DNA of 55,810 bases from an uncultured Moraxella sp. GTDB taxonomy: Bacteria; Pseudomonadota; Gammaproteobacteria; Pseudomonadales; Moraxellaceae. The notes under the pieces were generated by a model that saw only the letters and a program-made list of their open reading frames with translations, had not been told where the DNA came from and did not search any database. The position numbers and the translations under genes are program-made. The stretch covers positions 1-55,810 of the forward strand of contig CALTTC010000014.1 in assembly GCA_943908425.1 (NCBI GenBank), given 5' to 3'. Position 1 is the stretch's first letter; every line of letters starts with the position of its first letter. Positions 44,413 through 53,539 of the stretch are shown here, piece after piece.

Positions 44413-45177
44413 TTAATCTTGGACAATTAAGCGCTGTCCGATGGCGGTTGTGGCGTGGATTTGTCCGTCTATAATGGGGGCAACTTCTAGGAGTTCGCCT
44501 TGGTGCAATAGGGCGGTGCGATGGCACAGCTTTTGGATAACGTGCATCTCGTGGGTGACGATGACAATGGTCATACCGAGTTCACGGTTAATTTGCGCAA
44601 GCACGCTAAGCAAGCTTCTTGTGGTGTCAGGGTCAAGGGCGGACGTGGGTTCATCGGCAAGTAGCACCTTGGGGCTTGGGGCGATGGCGCGCGCGATACC
44701 CACACGCTGTTTTTGTCCGCCGGATAATTGGGCAGGATAATGGTTGGTTTTATCGGTTAAATTGACAATCTCAAGACACTGCATGACCCGCTCTTTAAGC
44801 TGTGCATTAGGGTAGCCTGCCACTTGTAGGTTAAAGGCAACATTATCAAATACCGTGCGATTTGCCATCAAATTAAACTGCTGAAAAATCATTCCGATGT
44901 TATGGCGTGCACTGCGCAAGGCACTGGCGGATAAGCCAGTTAATTCCACGCCATCCACCACCACTTTGCCCACATCGGGACGTTCTAATAGATTGATTAG
45001 GCGTAACAGTGTGGATTTGCCCGCACCAGAGTAGCCCATGAGTCCAAAAATTTCTTGGGCGTTGATGGTCAAGTCGGTGCTATTGACCGCGGTAAAGGTG
45101 AAGGGTTTGCCATCTTTGCTGATGGTAAAGGCTTTTTGCACCCCTTCTAAAGCGATCATTGGCGAGCTGTGTGACAT
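44413..45177 (-). CDS. metN: Methionine ABC transporter ATP-binding protein, lacking the C-terminal regulatory domain
   Basis: MetN powers methionine import. Residues to about 230 form the ABC domain with the Walker A GYSGAGKST, signature LSGGQKQR and Walker B VLLADEPTSALDPDT. Typical MetN is about 340 residues and ends in a ferredoxin-like NIL domain that shuts transport at high methionine. This protein has 254 residues and stops soon after the ABC domain, so the NIL domain is absent. The start ATG 45175-45177 (or ATG 45157-45159) is chosen because upstream codons are not family-like. ACAATA/TATTGT dyad lies upstream at 45193-45210. Confidence 0.88.
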   Translation of the reverse strand: MSHSSPMIALEGVQKAFTISKDGKPFTFTAVNSTDLTINAQEIFGLMGYSGAGKSTLLRLINLLERPDVGKVVVDGVELTGLSASALRSARHNIGMIFQQFNLMANRTVFDNVAFNLQVAGYPNAQLKERVMQCLEIVNLTDKTNHYPAQLSGGQKQRVGIARAIAPSPKVLLADEPTSALDPDTTRSLLSVLAQINRELGMTIVIVTHEMHVIQKLCHRTALLHQGELLEVAPIIDGQIHATTAIGQRLIVQD

Positions 45178-45287
45178 AGTAATAATTATTGACAATAATC
45201 GGCTATTGTAACACGACCTGCCCGAGATGATAATGCAAGATTTGCATAGCCGTGTGCAATTTTGGCATATTCTGACAAAATGAATGG

Positions 45288-46931
45288 TTAAATAGCGGTT
45301 TTTGGGGCTTGTTTGCACTTAATGGGTAACACCACCAAAAAGCGAGTATTGCCTTGCCAAGTGTCGGTGGTGATAGTACCGCCGTGGGCGTGGACAATTT
45401 GGGCGACCAGCGATAAACCAAGCCCAGAGCCTTTTTTTTCTTGTTTAAGTCGTACAAAGGGGCTAAAGATACTCTCACGCTTATCAACAGCAATGCCCTC
45501 GCCGTTGTCTACGACCGCCAAAACGGCAAAGGCAGGGTCTTTGGGCGTGCTACTCTTTTTAAAGCGTGAAAATAGCGATTTAGGGGGCTTGCTATTGTCG
45601 CTGACTTGTGCTGGCGTGTTTGAACTGTCGCTTGGCTCATCGGCGAATAGGTCGCTTGGCGGATCGATGACACAGGCGTTGTCGGTGGTCTGGGCGCTAA
45701 TTTGTACAAACTCGCTGGGAATAATAGGCGTCTCGCTACTCGTCTGACAGCCATAGACATAGACACTAATGGGTGGCACGCCGTGGAGCATGGCGTTATT
45801 TAATAAGTTGCGAATCAAGTGGGTGATTAGTTTTGGTTGGGCAAGCAAAGTAACGTGTTCACCAAATAAGCTTGCCTCGCTAAAGTGCTGACACTCTTGC
45901 AAAATCGTTTCATAAAAATCAATGGGCTGCATTTGCTCTAGGGCGTGTCCAGCATCTAAGCGACTGACGAGCAAAATACTTTCTATTAAATCATTTAAGC
46001 CAGTCAAGTCGCGATTGATGGCGGTTAGGCGTTTGTCAAGTTGTGCCCCTTGTGCGCTTGGGAGATTATCGCCAAGCATTGCTAGCATTTCCGTTTGCAA
46101 GCGCATACGGGTGATGGGCGTTCGAAACTCGTGGCTGGCGTGGGCAAGCAACAGATTGTTGGCGTTAATAAGCTGTTCTATTTTGTGGGCGGCTTGATTA
46201 AAACCGTGTGCCAAAAACGCAATCTCGTCATTGCCCTTTGGGGTCACGCGTACGCTAAAATCGCCTTCTGCCATAAGCGACATTTGCCGACTCATCTCGT
46301 TTAGGCGGTGGGTCATATTTTTGGCGATTAACCACAAAGCTAAGGTCATAATGGCAAATAACAAAAGCGTGCCAGTAAAGACATTAAACACGCCAGCAAA
46401 TGGCGGTGTGGCAGGCGGTGTGCGACTTTCGTACCAAATGGTAAAGCCAGAATCCGTGCTGACTTGGGCGTGACTTGGGGGGTTGCCCCAAAAGGTGGGC
46501 ATAGCATCACTTAGCCAACCGCCTTTATCCAACAGAACGGACGGTAAATGGCTGTCATCGGTCTGTAAAATTAACTGATTATCGCTGTCATAGAGCCCAA
46601 TTTTGGCGTTTAATGATTCATCAAAAATATCAAAGCTTTTTTTGATAACCACCAAATTCATCCGTGCTTGAAAGCGATTGCCTTTTTCTGCCGCACTTTC
46701 TGCTTTCGCCAAAAAAGGCTCAATTTGACTAGCGATTTGCCGAGCAACGCCACGGTTTTTGAGTACATCAGAATTGCTATTGACAAGCTGAATCCACACA
46801 AACATTGCCATCGCAAACGCCGCAATCGCCAAAAACACACTCGTGAATAAGCGAGCAAACACCGAGCGAAAACCAAAGTCTACAGGCGGTGTCTGCTCAC
46901 TGTGTTTGACGATTGGGGCAGTGTTCGGCAT
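45288..46931 (-). CDS. Sensor histidine kinase (OmpR-type partner) with an inserted linker in the ATPase domain
   Basis: The 547-residue kinase has a membrane anchor near residues 30-50, a periplasmic region, a second helix (LLLFAIMTLALWLIA), a HAMP region, the phospho-acceptor His267 in LLAHASHEFRTPITR, the N box at Asn378-Asn379 (LLNNAMLHG) and the D box DNGEGI at 475. About 88 residues separate N and D boxes, roughly 60 more than usual; the insert is Ser/Pro/Asp-rich. The GSGLGLSLV motif follows. It is encoded 3 nt after its response regulator, so they form a pair. The signal is unknown. Confidence 0.9.
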   Translation of the reverse strand: MPNTAPIVKHSEQTPPVDFGFRSVFARLFTSVFLAIAAFAMAMFVWIQLVNSNSDVLKNRGVARQIASQIEPFLAKAESAAEKGNRFQARMNLVVIKKSFDIFDESLNAKIGLYDSDNQLILQTDDSHLPSVLLDKGGWLSDAMPTFWGNPPSHAQVSTDSGFTIWYESRTPPATPPFAGVFNVFTGTLLLFAIMTLALWLIAKNMTHRLNEMSRQMSLMAEGDFSVRVTPKGNDEIAFLAHGFNQAAHKIEQLINANNLLLAHASHEFRTPITRMRLQTEMLAMLGDNLPSAQGAQLDKRLTAINRDLTGLNDLIESILLVSRLDAGHALEQMQPIDFYETILQECQHFSEASLFGEHVTLLAQPKLITHLIRNLLNNAMLHGVPPISVYVYGCQTSSETPIIPSEFVQISAQTTDNACVIDPPSDLFADEPSDSSNTPAQVSDNSKPPKSLFSRFKKSSTPKDPAFAVLAVVDNGEGIAVDKRESIFSPFVRLKQEKKGSGLGLSLVAQIVHAHGGTITTDTWQGNTRFLVVLPIKCKQAPKTAI

Positions 46932-46934
46932 TGG

Positions 46935-47657
46935 CTAGTTTTGGTCGGTGGCGAACTGGTAACCGACACCACGAACGGTAATAATGCGTTTGGGCTGGCG
47001 TGGATTGTCCTCAATCAAAGCGCGCAGACGCGAAATATGCACGTCAATGGCGCGGTCAATGTTATCCGAGCTATCATCATTGGGCATGGCTTGCCACAGT
47101 TGTTCGCGGTTTAGTACTTTACCAGCATGGGTGGCAAAATAATGCAACAACTGGAACTGATGGGTGGTGAGGCGTATCGGTTTTTCGTCAATGGTCACCT
47201 CGTGGCTGTCGGGATAGACGGTTAAGCGCCCAAAACTTAAACTGCCTGAATGGATATCGGCTTGATTGGGGGTTTCGTGGCGACGCAGTACCGCTCTTAT
47301 ACGCGCCAACAGCTCGCGTGGCTCAAAGGGTTTGGCTATATAATCATCCGCACCCATCTCAAGCCCAAGCACGCGGTCGGTGGTGTCGCCTTTGGCGGTG
47401 AGCATGACAATGGGCACTTTGTTGATTTGGGGATTTTTGGCGGCGCGTACGCGTTGGCAGACTTGCATACCGTCCATGTCAGGGAGCATTAAATCCAAGA
47501 TGATAAGACTAATATCGCGTTCTTTGGCTTCCAAGAGCTCAATACCTGCTGTGCCAGTGGCAGCGTGGTGCACTTCATAATAGTTCATGGTCAGATAATC
47601 ACTGATAAGCTCAGCCAAGTCTGGATCGTCTTCTATCAACAGAATTTGTTTGGTCAT
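46935..47657 (-). CDS. OmpR-family response regulator
   Basis: The 240-residue regulator has a receiver domain (Asp55 in LIILDLMLPD, plus ILLIEDD and Lys in YIAKPF) and a winged-helix DNA-binding domain with PIRLTTHQFQLLHYFATHAGKVLNREQLW and NIDRAIDVHISRLRALIEDNPRQPKRIITVRGVGYQF. ATG 47655-47657 is chosen, since it begins the receiver fold. RstA/CpxR-like. Operon with the kinase. Confidence 0.93.
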   Translation of the reverse strand: MTKQILLIEDDPDLAELISDYLTMNYYEVHHAATGTAGIELLEAKERDISLIILDLMLPDMDGMQVCQRVRAAKNPQINKVPIVMLTAKGDTTDRVLGLEMGADDYIAKPFEPRELLARIRAVLRRHETPNQADIHSGSLSFGRLTVYPDSHEVTIDEKPIRLTTHQFQLLHYFATHAGKVLNREQLWQAMPNDDSSDNIDRAIDVHISRLRALIEDNPRQPKRIITVRGVGYQFATDQN

Positions 47658-47805
47658 TTGTGTACCTACATTTGTAATTAAATTAGTAATATAATGCCGA
47701 CAAATGCCCTTTGCCACAAGTTGAAAATTGTTATGCTTTTACCCTATCTCAGTAACATTGTAACAAAATATTGCAAAATTGGCGGTAGTGGGCAAGTAAT
47801 TTGAA

Positions 47806-49068
47806 CTAGCGCACGACAACACGCTTGCCATCGGCATTGGCAGGCAGATTGGCGGTGACGATGAGGCTGTCGGCGCTGATACCGGTGACCAAATAACGCT
47901 GTTCGGCAGGCTTGTACGCCACAATCTTGACATCGGTGCGTGCCAGCGTCCCATCTTGGCGAATAATCCATACATGTGCCGGCATGGGGGTGGGTGGCTT
48001 ATGCGGCGGGGTTTTTAGTGTTGCCAAATTCACCCCATCAGCGATGGCAAAGCTTGGCACTACCGCCCCCACTTGCAAATCATCATAATCAATCCAGCCT
48101 TGGACAGACATCCCCTTGTTTAGGGGGTGGTCGCTTTGCGGCAATAGATGCACGGTTACCGCTAGTGTGGTATCGCTGTCCGCGGTGATACGTTCGCTAA
48201 CATCGGCGATTTGTCCAGCAAAGCTTGTGCTGTCGGTAGGTTCTACTGCTGTCGTGCTAGCAACCGTAAAATTTACATTATCACCGATATGCAGATAGTT
48301 TTTATAAGACAAGGGCAGGACGCTTACAAACTGGTAACGACTGGTATCGCTAATGGTGCAAATCACGCTACCTCGTTGCACAATCTCACCATTATTAACG
48401 TGCAAAGCGCTAATCGTTCCGCTAATTGGTGCGCGCAAGGTAATGGGCGCGCCATAGCTAAAGCTCGCCACTAATGTAGGTAGGCTGTCGTTGGTAGGCT
48501 TATTGGATAACTCGTTATCTACCAATGAGCTGTTGTCCGATGCAGTGTTATCAGATGGCTGACTGGTAGATAGATTGTCGATTGCTAACGCAGTTGGCGC
48601 GGACTTGGCGCGAGTGTTAGGTTCTTGGGCAGTATCTGCTGTATCGTTATCATTTGGTGTATTATTGGCTATTTCGGTGGTTGATGGCGCGTCCGCGAAT
48701 AGCTTTGATTCATTGCTCGGCGCGGGGTGGTAGCTTGTAATTTTAGGGTGAAAATCCACCAGCGGTGCGTCCTTGCTGACCGACTGGTGCAACGTGATGG
48801 CAAGGTTGGATAATTGACCGTCGTTTGGGGCGTTAATGGTGCGTTCTTCTTTAGGGAGGATTACCCCTTGTAAGGCAAAGCTTGGCTGAAACAGCTCGTT
48901 TTTGACGGCGATAAGATGGCTTTTGTGCAGATAGACTTGCTTGTCGTCAATGACAAATGGTTCATCGCTTGGCTGGTTGGCGCTTGGCTGACAGGCACTT
49001 ATTGTTAGCGCCAAAAAAACTACCCCAAACCTCTTGATAAAAAGTAATTTTATAAAACAACTGCGCAT
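47806..49068 (-). CDS. HlyD-like periplasmic adaptor lipoprotein, orphan
   Basis: The protein (about 420 residues from ATG 49066-49068) has a lipobox (TISAC) and resembles membrane fusion proteins: an N-terminal barrel-sandwich start (FALQGVILPKEERTINAPNDGQLSNL) and the second lipoyl half (APISGTISALHVNNGEIVQRGSVICTISDTSRYQFVSVL), then beta-barrel and membrane-proximal parts (GDNVNFTV, VVPSFAIADG). The two lipoyl halves are separated by an Asn/Asp/Thr/Ser-rich low-complexity stretch instead of the usual helical hairpin. No pump gene is nearby. The start is uncertain; ATG 49090-49092 is an alternative and a TATAAT lies at 49098-49103. Confidence 0.68.
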   Translation of the reverse strand: MRSCFIKLLFIKRFGVVFLALTISACQPSANQPSDEPFVIDDKQVYLHKSHLIAVKNELFQPSFALQGVILPKEERTINAPNDGQLSNLAITLHQSVSKDAPLVDFHPKITSYHPAPSNESKLFADAPSTTEIANNTPNDNDTADTAQEPNTRAKSAPTALAIDNLSTSQPSDNTASDNSSLVDNELSNKPTNDSLPTLVASFSYGAPITLRAPISGTISALHVNNGEIVQRGSVICTISDTSRYQFVSVLPLSYKNYLHIGDNVNFTVASTTAVEPTDSTSFAGQIADVSERITADSDTTLAVTVHLLPQSDHPLNKGMSVQGWIDYDDLQVGAVVPSFAIADGVNLATLKTPPHKPPTPMPAHVWIIRQDGTLARTDVKIVAYKPAEQRYLVTGISADSLIVTANLPANADGKRVVVR

Positions 49069-49276
49069 AGACGATGAACGAAAAGTAACCATTCGGCTAT
49101 TATAAAGCAAAAACGTATAAAATAGATACTTCGGTTGCCTATCTTGACACTTTATCTAAAATAACTGGAAAAATATGCTAAAATATGGTAAAAAGTAACA
49201 TTAATTTTTTCTGTGTAGAATTTGGCAGTTGGCTTCGTTAAGCACTGTTAAGTTTTGCTAACAACTAGGAATACTT

Positions 49277-49660
49277 ATGGATACGAATTTTCAAGGTCTA
49301 AAAGTGATGATTATTGATGACTCAAAAACCATCCGCCGCACCGCCGAAACCCTATTACAAAAAGAAGGCTGTGAGGTCATCACCGCTGTTGATGGTTTTG
49401 ATGCGTTAGCCAAGATTGTGGATAGTAGCCCCGACATTATTTTTGTGGATATTATGATGCCACGCCTAGACGGCTATCAAACCTGTGCATTAATCAAAAA
49501 CCACCCTGAATATTCGCAAAAACCAGTGATTATGCTGTCCTCTAAAGATGGTTTATTTGATAAGGCGCGCGGACGTATCGTGGGCTCAGATGAATACTTG
49601 ACCAAACCTTTTAGTAAAGAGGACTTATTTGCGACCATTGCCAATTATGCCAATAAGTAA
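49277..49660 (+). CDS. pilG: Twitching motility response regulator PilG
   Basis: A 127-residue stand-alone receiver, with acidic pocket IIDDS, phospho-acceptor Asp58 (FVDIMMPR) and Lys in LTKPFSKED. In Pseudomonas PilG helps control pilus extension downstream of the ChpA kinase. AGGA precedes the ATG. It opens a run of pilG-pilH-pilI-pilJ-pilK-chpA. Confidence 0.93.
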   Translation: MDTNFQGLKVMIIDDSKTIRRTAETLLQKEGCEVITAVDGFDALAKIVDSSPDIIFVDIMMPRLDGYQTCALIKNHPEYSQKPVIMLSSKDGLFDKARGRIVGSDEYLTKPFSKEDLFATIANYANK

Positions 49661-49694
49661 TCCTAGATACGAATACAATACATAAGAGCAAGCT

Positions 49695-50057
49695 ATGAGT
49701 AAAATACTGGTCGTAGACGACTCCCCCTCTGAGATGGCACGCTTCAAAGAAATCTTGACGAAGCACGGGCACGAGATTGTAGAAGCCAATAATGGCGTAG
49801 AAGGTTGTCAGATGGCGAGCGAGCATTTGCCTGATGTGATTTTGATGGACATTGTCATGCCGGAGATGAATGGTTTTCAGGCAACACGCAAAATCACCCG
49901 CGAAAAAGCCACTGCACATATTCCGGTGGTTATTGTCAGTACCAAAAATCAAGAAACCGACCGCGTGTGGGGCAAGCGTCAAGGGGCAAAAGAGTATCTC
50001 ACTAAGCCCATTGATGAAGATGAATTGCTCCGCGTTCTACAAACGGTATTGGGGTAA
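49695..50057 (+). CDS. pilH: Twitching motility response regulator PilH
   Basis: A 120-residue stand-alone receiver with Asp52 (ILMDIVMPE) and KEYLTKPIDEDELL. In the family PilH acts as a phosphate sink or retraction control opposite PilG. It starts 34 nt after pilG and is followed by pilI after 3 nt. Confidence 0.93.
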   Translation: MSKILVVDDSPSEMARFKEILTKHGHEIVEANNGVEGCQMASEHLPDVILMDIVMPEMNGFQATRKITREKATAHIPVVIVSTKNQETDRVWGKRQGAKEYLTKPIDEDELLRVLQTVLG

Positions 50058-50060
50058 GCT

Positions 50061-50591
50061 GTGGCATCGCGTGGATTTATTGAGCTATTACGTCTAGCCG
50101 ACCTTGCCAATGCTCGTGCCACAGGGCGCAATAACCCTGACCACGAAGACTGGCTAGGGGTGGTATTTGAGGTGGCAGGCGAGCGGATGGTTGCGCCGAT
50201 GGGGGAGATTTCCGAGGTGCTTTCCTTGCCTGAGCTCACCACTATGCCCTTAACCAAGCCGTGGCTGTTGGGCGTAGCAAACGTGCGTGGTCGCTTATTG
50301 CCACTCACTGATTTGGCAAGATTTTTGGGGGTTAATAGCCAAGAGCGCCTAAAAAATCGTAAAGTGCTGGTGGTAGATAAAGGCGAAACTTTTGTCGGTA
50401 TTTTGGTGGATCAAGTGCTGGGCATTAGTCGCTTTTTAAGTCAGCATTATGTGGCAGAAGAGATGCCTGAGACATCGCCTTTTGCCCCTTATCAGCATGG
50501 TAAGTTTGTCAAAGATGAGGACAGTTTGTTTGTTTTTATGCCCAGTCTTTTGATCCAAGATGCACGCTATCAGAACGCGGCAACGGAGTAG
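50061..50591 (+). CDS. pilI: CheW-like coupling protein PilI
   Basis: This 176-residue CheW-fold protein links the receptor PilJ to the kinase ChpA. It begins with GTG 50061, 3 nt past the pilH stop; GGGG just upstream serves as ribosome site. MVAPMGEISEVLSLP, LTKPWLLGVANVRGRLLPLTDL and GILVDQVLGISRFL are CheW motifs. Confidence 0.92.
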   Translation: MASRGFIELLRLADLANARATGRNNPDHEDWLGVVFEVAGERMVAPMGEISEVLSLPELTTMPLTKPWLLGVANVRGRLLPLTDLARFLGVNSQERLKNRKVLVVDKGETFVGILVDQVLGISRFLSQHYVAEEMPETSPFAPYQHGKFVKDEDSLFVFMPSLLIQDARYQNAATE

Positions 50592-50639
50592 TTGTCACAA
50601 ATTTAAGTTAGGTCTTATTTTATTTTGTAAGGAAAATGT

Positions 50640-52703
50640 ATGAGTGATGCGGTCAATACGGCGATACCCAAAGAAACAAATGCCGATAAAACGTGGTTGC
50701 TTGCCTTGGTGTTTTTTGCGGCAATTACCATTGTAAGTTTAGTGTATTTGATTCATTCGTTAAGCAAAGTAACGAACTATTTGGGCTATCTCAATCAAAT
50801 GGAAGTATCCTCGGCAAACATTGTCCGCGATGTGAACGATGCGACATTCTCCCGAGATTTTGATGTCAGTGCCGCCGCCCATACTCGCCTACAATCGGAT
50901 ATCACCCAGTACGAGACAGCACTTAATGACGCAAGCCGTGCCAATATTGGCAGTGCAGACTTTGCGGCATTGACTGAAGCGTGGGAAGCCAAAAAAGAAC
51001 AAATTAGCTATGTTTTAGAGCATAAAAACGATATTGATGGCTTGCAAGACTTAAGTGCGCAAGTGGTGGAGGCAAGTCGTACCCTGCAAACGCAGTATGG
51101 GCAAGTGTTAGACCAAGCGCTTGCGGCGCGTCTACAACCTGCTATTATTAAAGAAATTCAAGCGCAAATTTTGCGCACCGAACGCATTGCCACGCAAATG
51201 GCAGATTTGACGAGTAGCGCACACGGCAGCTCAGAAAGCCTAAAGCAAGCGCTTAACGAATTTGAACAAACCTTGCAAAATCACCTTGCCAACTATGGTC
51301 AAGCCTTGCCCGCCTTGCAAGCGGTGAATACCACCTACACCCAATTTATTGCACCAGTAGCGACAAGCCTTGATACCCTAGACAACCCTGCCTTGCAATC
51401 GCGAGAGTCGGCACAAGCGTTGGCAGACATTGCCGCCGTTACCCAAGAAAAATTGGCAAATATTGACAGAAATATTCTCACCCAGCCACACACTATTTTT
51501 GCTGCCCTTGGGGTGTTGCTTGGTTTGCTAGGCGTGGTGTGGGCACTGGCAAAAATTCTAAGCTTACGCAATAATAACGAAAAAATTGCCCTAAAAAAAG
51601 AAAGTCTAGAAGAAAATCTAGAGCGCCAAAAAGACCGAGAACGTGCGCGCAAAATGCAAGAAGAAAACGAAAAGAGCCAAATGGCAATCTTGCGTTTGCT
51701 AGACGAATTGGGGGATTTGGCAGAAGGCGATTTGACGGTCAATGCGACCGTATCAGAAGACTTTACAGGAGCGATTGCCGACTCGGTAAACTTCGCCATT
51801 GACCAATTACGACAGCTGGTATTAGCGATTAACACTACCGCCGACCGCGTTGCCCAGTCATCACAGCAAACCCAAAAAACCGCGGTGGAACTTGCCGAGG
51901 CATCAGAGCACCAAGCCCAAGAGATTGCTGGCGTATCCGCGGCGATTAATGAGATGGCGGTGTCTATTGACCAAGTATCGGCGAATGCGGCAGAATCGGC
52001 AAGCGTTGCTGAACGTTCGGTTGCCATTGCTCATAATGGTGCGGAGGTGGTACAACGCTCTATTGAGGGCATGAACATTATCCGCGACCAAATCCAAGAA
52101 ACTTCTAAGCGTATTAAGCGCTTGGGCGAATCATCACAAGAGATTGGTGATATCGTAAGCTTGATTAACGACATTGCCGACCAAACCAACATCTTGGCAT
52201 TGAACGCAGCTATCCAAGCGTCGATGGCAGGGGAGGCAGGACGCGGTTTTGCGGTGGTTGCTGACGAGGTACAACGCCTTGCCGAACGCTCCGCTAACGC
52301 CACGCGCCAAATTGAAACCTTGGTAAAAACCATCCAAGCGGATACGAATGAAGCGGTAAGCTCAATGGAATCAACCACCTCGGAAGTGGTAAAAGGAGCA
52401 AAACTTGCTAAGGATGCCGGTGAGGCACTAGAAGAAGTGCAAAGCGTTTCTAACACCTTGGCGACCTTGATTCAAAGCATTTCTAACGCCGCTCAGCAAC
52501 AAGCCACCTCGGCAGGACACATCTCTAGCACGATGAACGTTATTCAAGATATCACAAGCCAGACTTCTTCAGGGACAATGGCGACCGCACGCTCGGTTGG
52601 ACGTCTAAACGAGATGGCGGCTGCCTTGCAAGAATCAGTATCGGGCTTTAAACTGTCAGATGATGACGTGTTTGTTGCGGATGATGACTTCCAGGTTGAA
52701 TAA
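50640..52703 (+). CDS. pilJ: Methyl-accepting chemotaxis receptor PilJ
   Basis: The 687-residue receptor has membrane helices at about 19-39 and 285-308 with a periplasmic helical domain between them, then a linker and the long signalling hairpin (about 340-680) with the typical tip IADQTNILALNAAIQ near residue 510. In Pseudomonas, PilJ senses pilus attachment through pilin and activates ChpA. AAGGAAAA precedes the ATG. The pilK frame overlaps its 3' end. Confidence 0.93.
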   Translation: MSDAVNTAIPKETNADKTWLLALVFFAAITIVSLVYLIHSLSKVTNYLGYLNQMEVSSANIVRDVNDATFSRDFDVSAAAHTRLQSDITQYETALNDASRANIGSADFAALTEAWEAKKEQISYVLEHKNDIDGLQDLSAQVVEASRTLQTQYGQVLDQALAARLQPAIIKEIQAQILRTERIATQMADLTSSAHGSSESLKQALNEFEQTLQNHLANYGQALPALQAVNTTYTQFIAPVATSLDTLDNPALQSRESAQALADIAAVTQEKLANIDRNILTQPHTIFAALGVLLGLLGVVWALAKILSLRNNNEKIALKKESLEENLERQKDRERARKMQEENEKSQMAILRLLDELGDLAEGDLTVNATVSEDFTGAIADSVNFAIDQLRQLVLAINTTADRVAQSSQQTQKTAVELAEASEHQAQEIAGVSAAINEMAVSIDQVSANAAESASVAERSVAIAHNGAEVVQRSIEGMNIIRDQIQETSKRIKRLGESSQEIGDIVSLINDIADQTNILALNAAIQASMAGEAGRGFAVVADEVQRLAERSANATRQIETLVKTIQADTNEAVSSMESTTSEVVKGAKLAKDAGEALEEVQSVSNTLATLIQSISNAAQQQATSAGHISSTMNVIQDITSQTSSGTMATARSVGRLNEMAAALQESVSGFKLSDDDVFVADDDFQVE

Positions 52704-53532
52704 CGCGCGCACGATTACGCCGCCTGTAGCACAATGGACGGCGTATATTGAACAAACGCTTGGGTTTGTGTTGCCAAAATCGCAAGAGAATTGGCTTATA
52801 ACCGCGGTTAATACATTGGCAAGCACGCACCAAATGACGACAGACTATCTCTATCAGAATTTGGACGACCCGATACTGCACCAAGCCCTGATAGATGCCG
52901 TGCTGATTACCGAAAGTCGCTTTTTTCGCGATATGACAGCCCTGCAGGCAATCATTGCGGCTTATCGGGAGCACCTAAAACACGCAAGCACCCCTTTTTT
53001 GGTGATGAGTGTGGGTGCGGCGACTGGGCAAGAGGTGTGGTCTATTGCAATGTTACTTAGCGAGGAGCGTTTGGCGTATCAAGCATTGACTGGTAAGATG
53101 GCGGCTGAGTTTCAAATTGTGGGTGTAGATGCCAGTCAAGAATCGTTAAAAATCGCCAAATCAGGGTGTTATGCCGCCAAAGATATGCTACAAATCACCG
53201 CGCCTTGTCAAAAGTATGTAGCACTTATTGATAATAAGCTGATGATTGATCGCGCTTTGCATAGTACCGTGCAATTTTTGCATTGTAACGTCTTTGCAAG
53301 CACGCAGATGGCGCAGTTATTGCAAGGCTTTGAGGCAAAAGTGGACGTGTTAATTTGCCAAAATATGCTGATTTATTTTCGTAAATTTGACCAACGGGAT
53401 ATTTTGGCGAATTTTTTGGCGTTACTAAAAGCGCGTGGCTATTTGGTGTTGGGGTCGGGGGAAGGGCTGTTTTGGCGCACACAAGATGCTGTACGCGTAG
53501 CAGGTGCCAGCAATCTTTGGCAAAAATATTAG
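52681..53532 (+). CDS. pilK: CheR-type chemoreceptor methyltransferase PilK
   Basis: The protein (about 283 residues) is a CheR-fold SAM-dependent methyltransferase that should methylate PilJ. It has an N-terminal helical part with TESRFFRDMTALQAI, the SAM site MSVGAATGQEVWSIAMLL, and CQNMLIYFRKFDQRDILANF near the C terminus (CRNVLIYF-like). The start lies inside the pilJ 3' end; ATG 52660, 52681 and 52684 are possible and none has a clear ribosome site, so coupling to pilJ is likely. Confidence 0.88.
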   Translation: MMTSRLNNARTITPPVAQWTAYIEQTLGFVLPKSQENWLITAVNTLASTHQMTTDYLYQNLDDPILHQALIDAVLITESRFFRDMTALQAIIAAYREHLKHASTPFLVMSVGAATGQEVWSIAMLLSEERLAYQALTGKMAAEFQIVGVDASQESLKIAKSGCYAAKDMLQITAPCQKYVALIDNKLMIDRALHSTVQFLHCNVFASTQMAQLLQGFEAKVDVLICQNMLIYFRKFDQRDILANFLALLKARGYLVLGSGEGLFWRTQDAVRVAGASNLWQKY

Positions 53533-53539
53533 GATGGGT

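Noticed and set aside
51335..52027. A 230-codon open frame on the minus strand
   Set aside because: It is antisense to pilJ, has no ribosome site and no family resemblance; it mirrors the regular codons of the receptor coiled coil.
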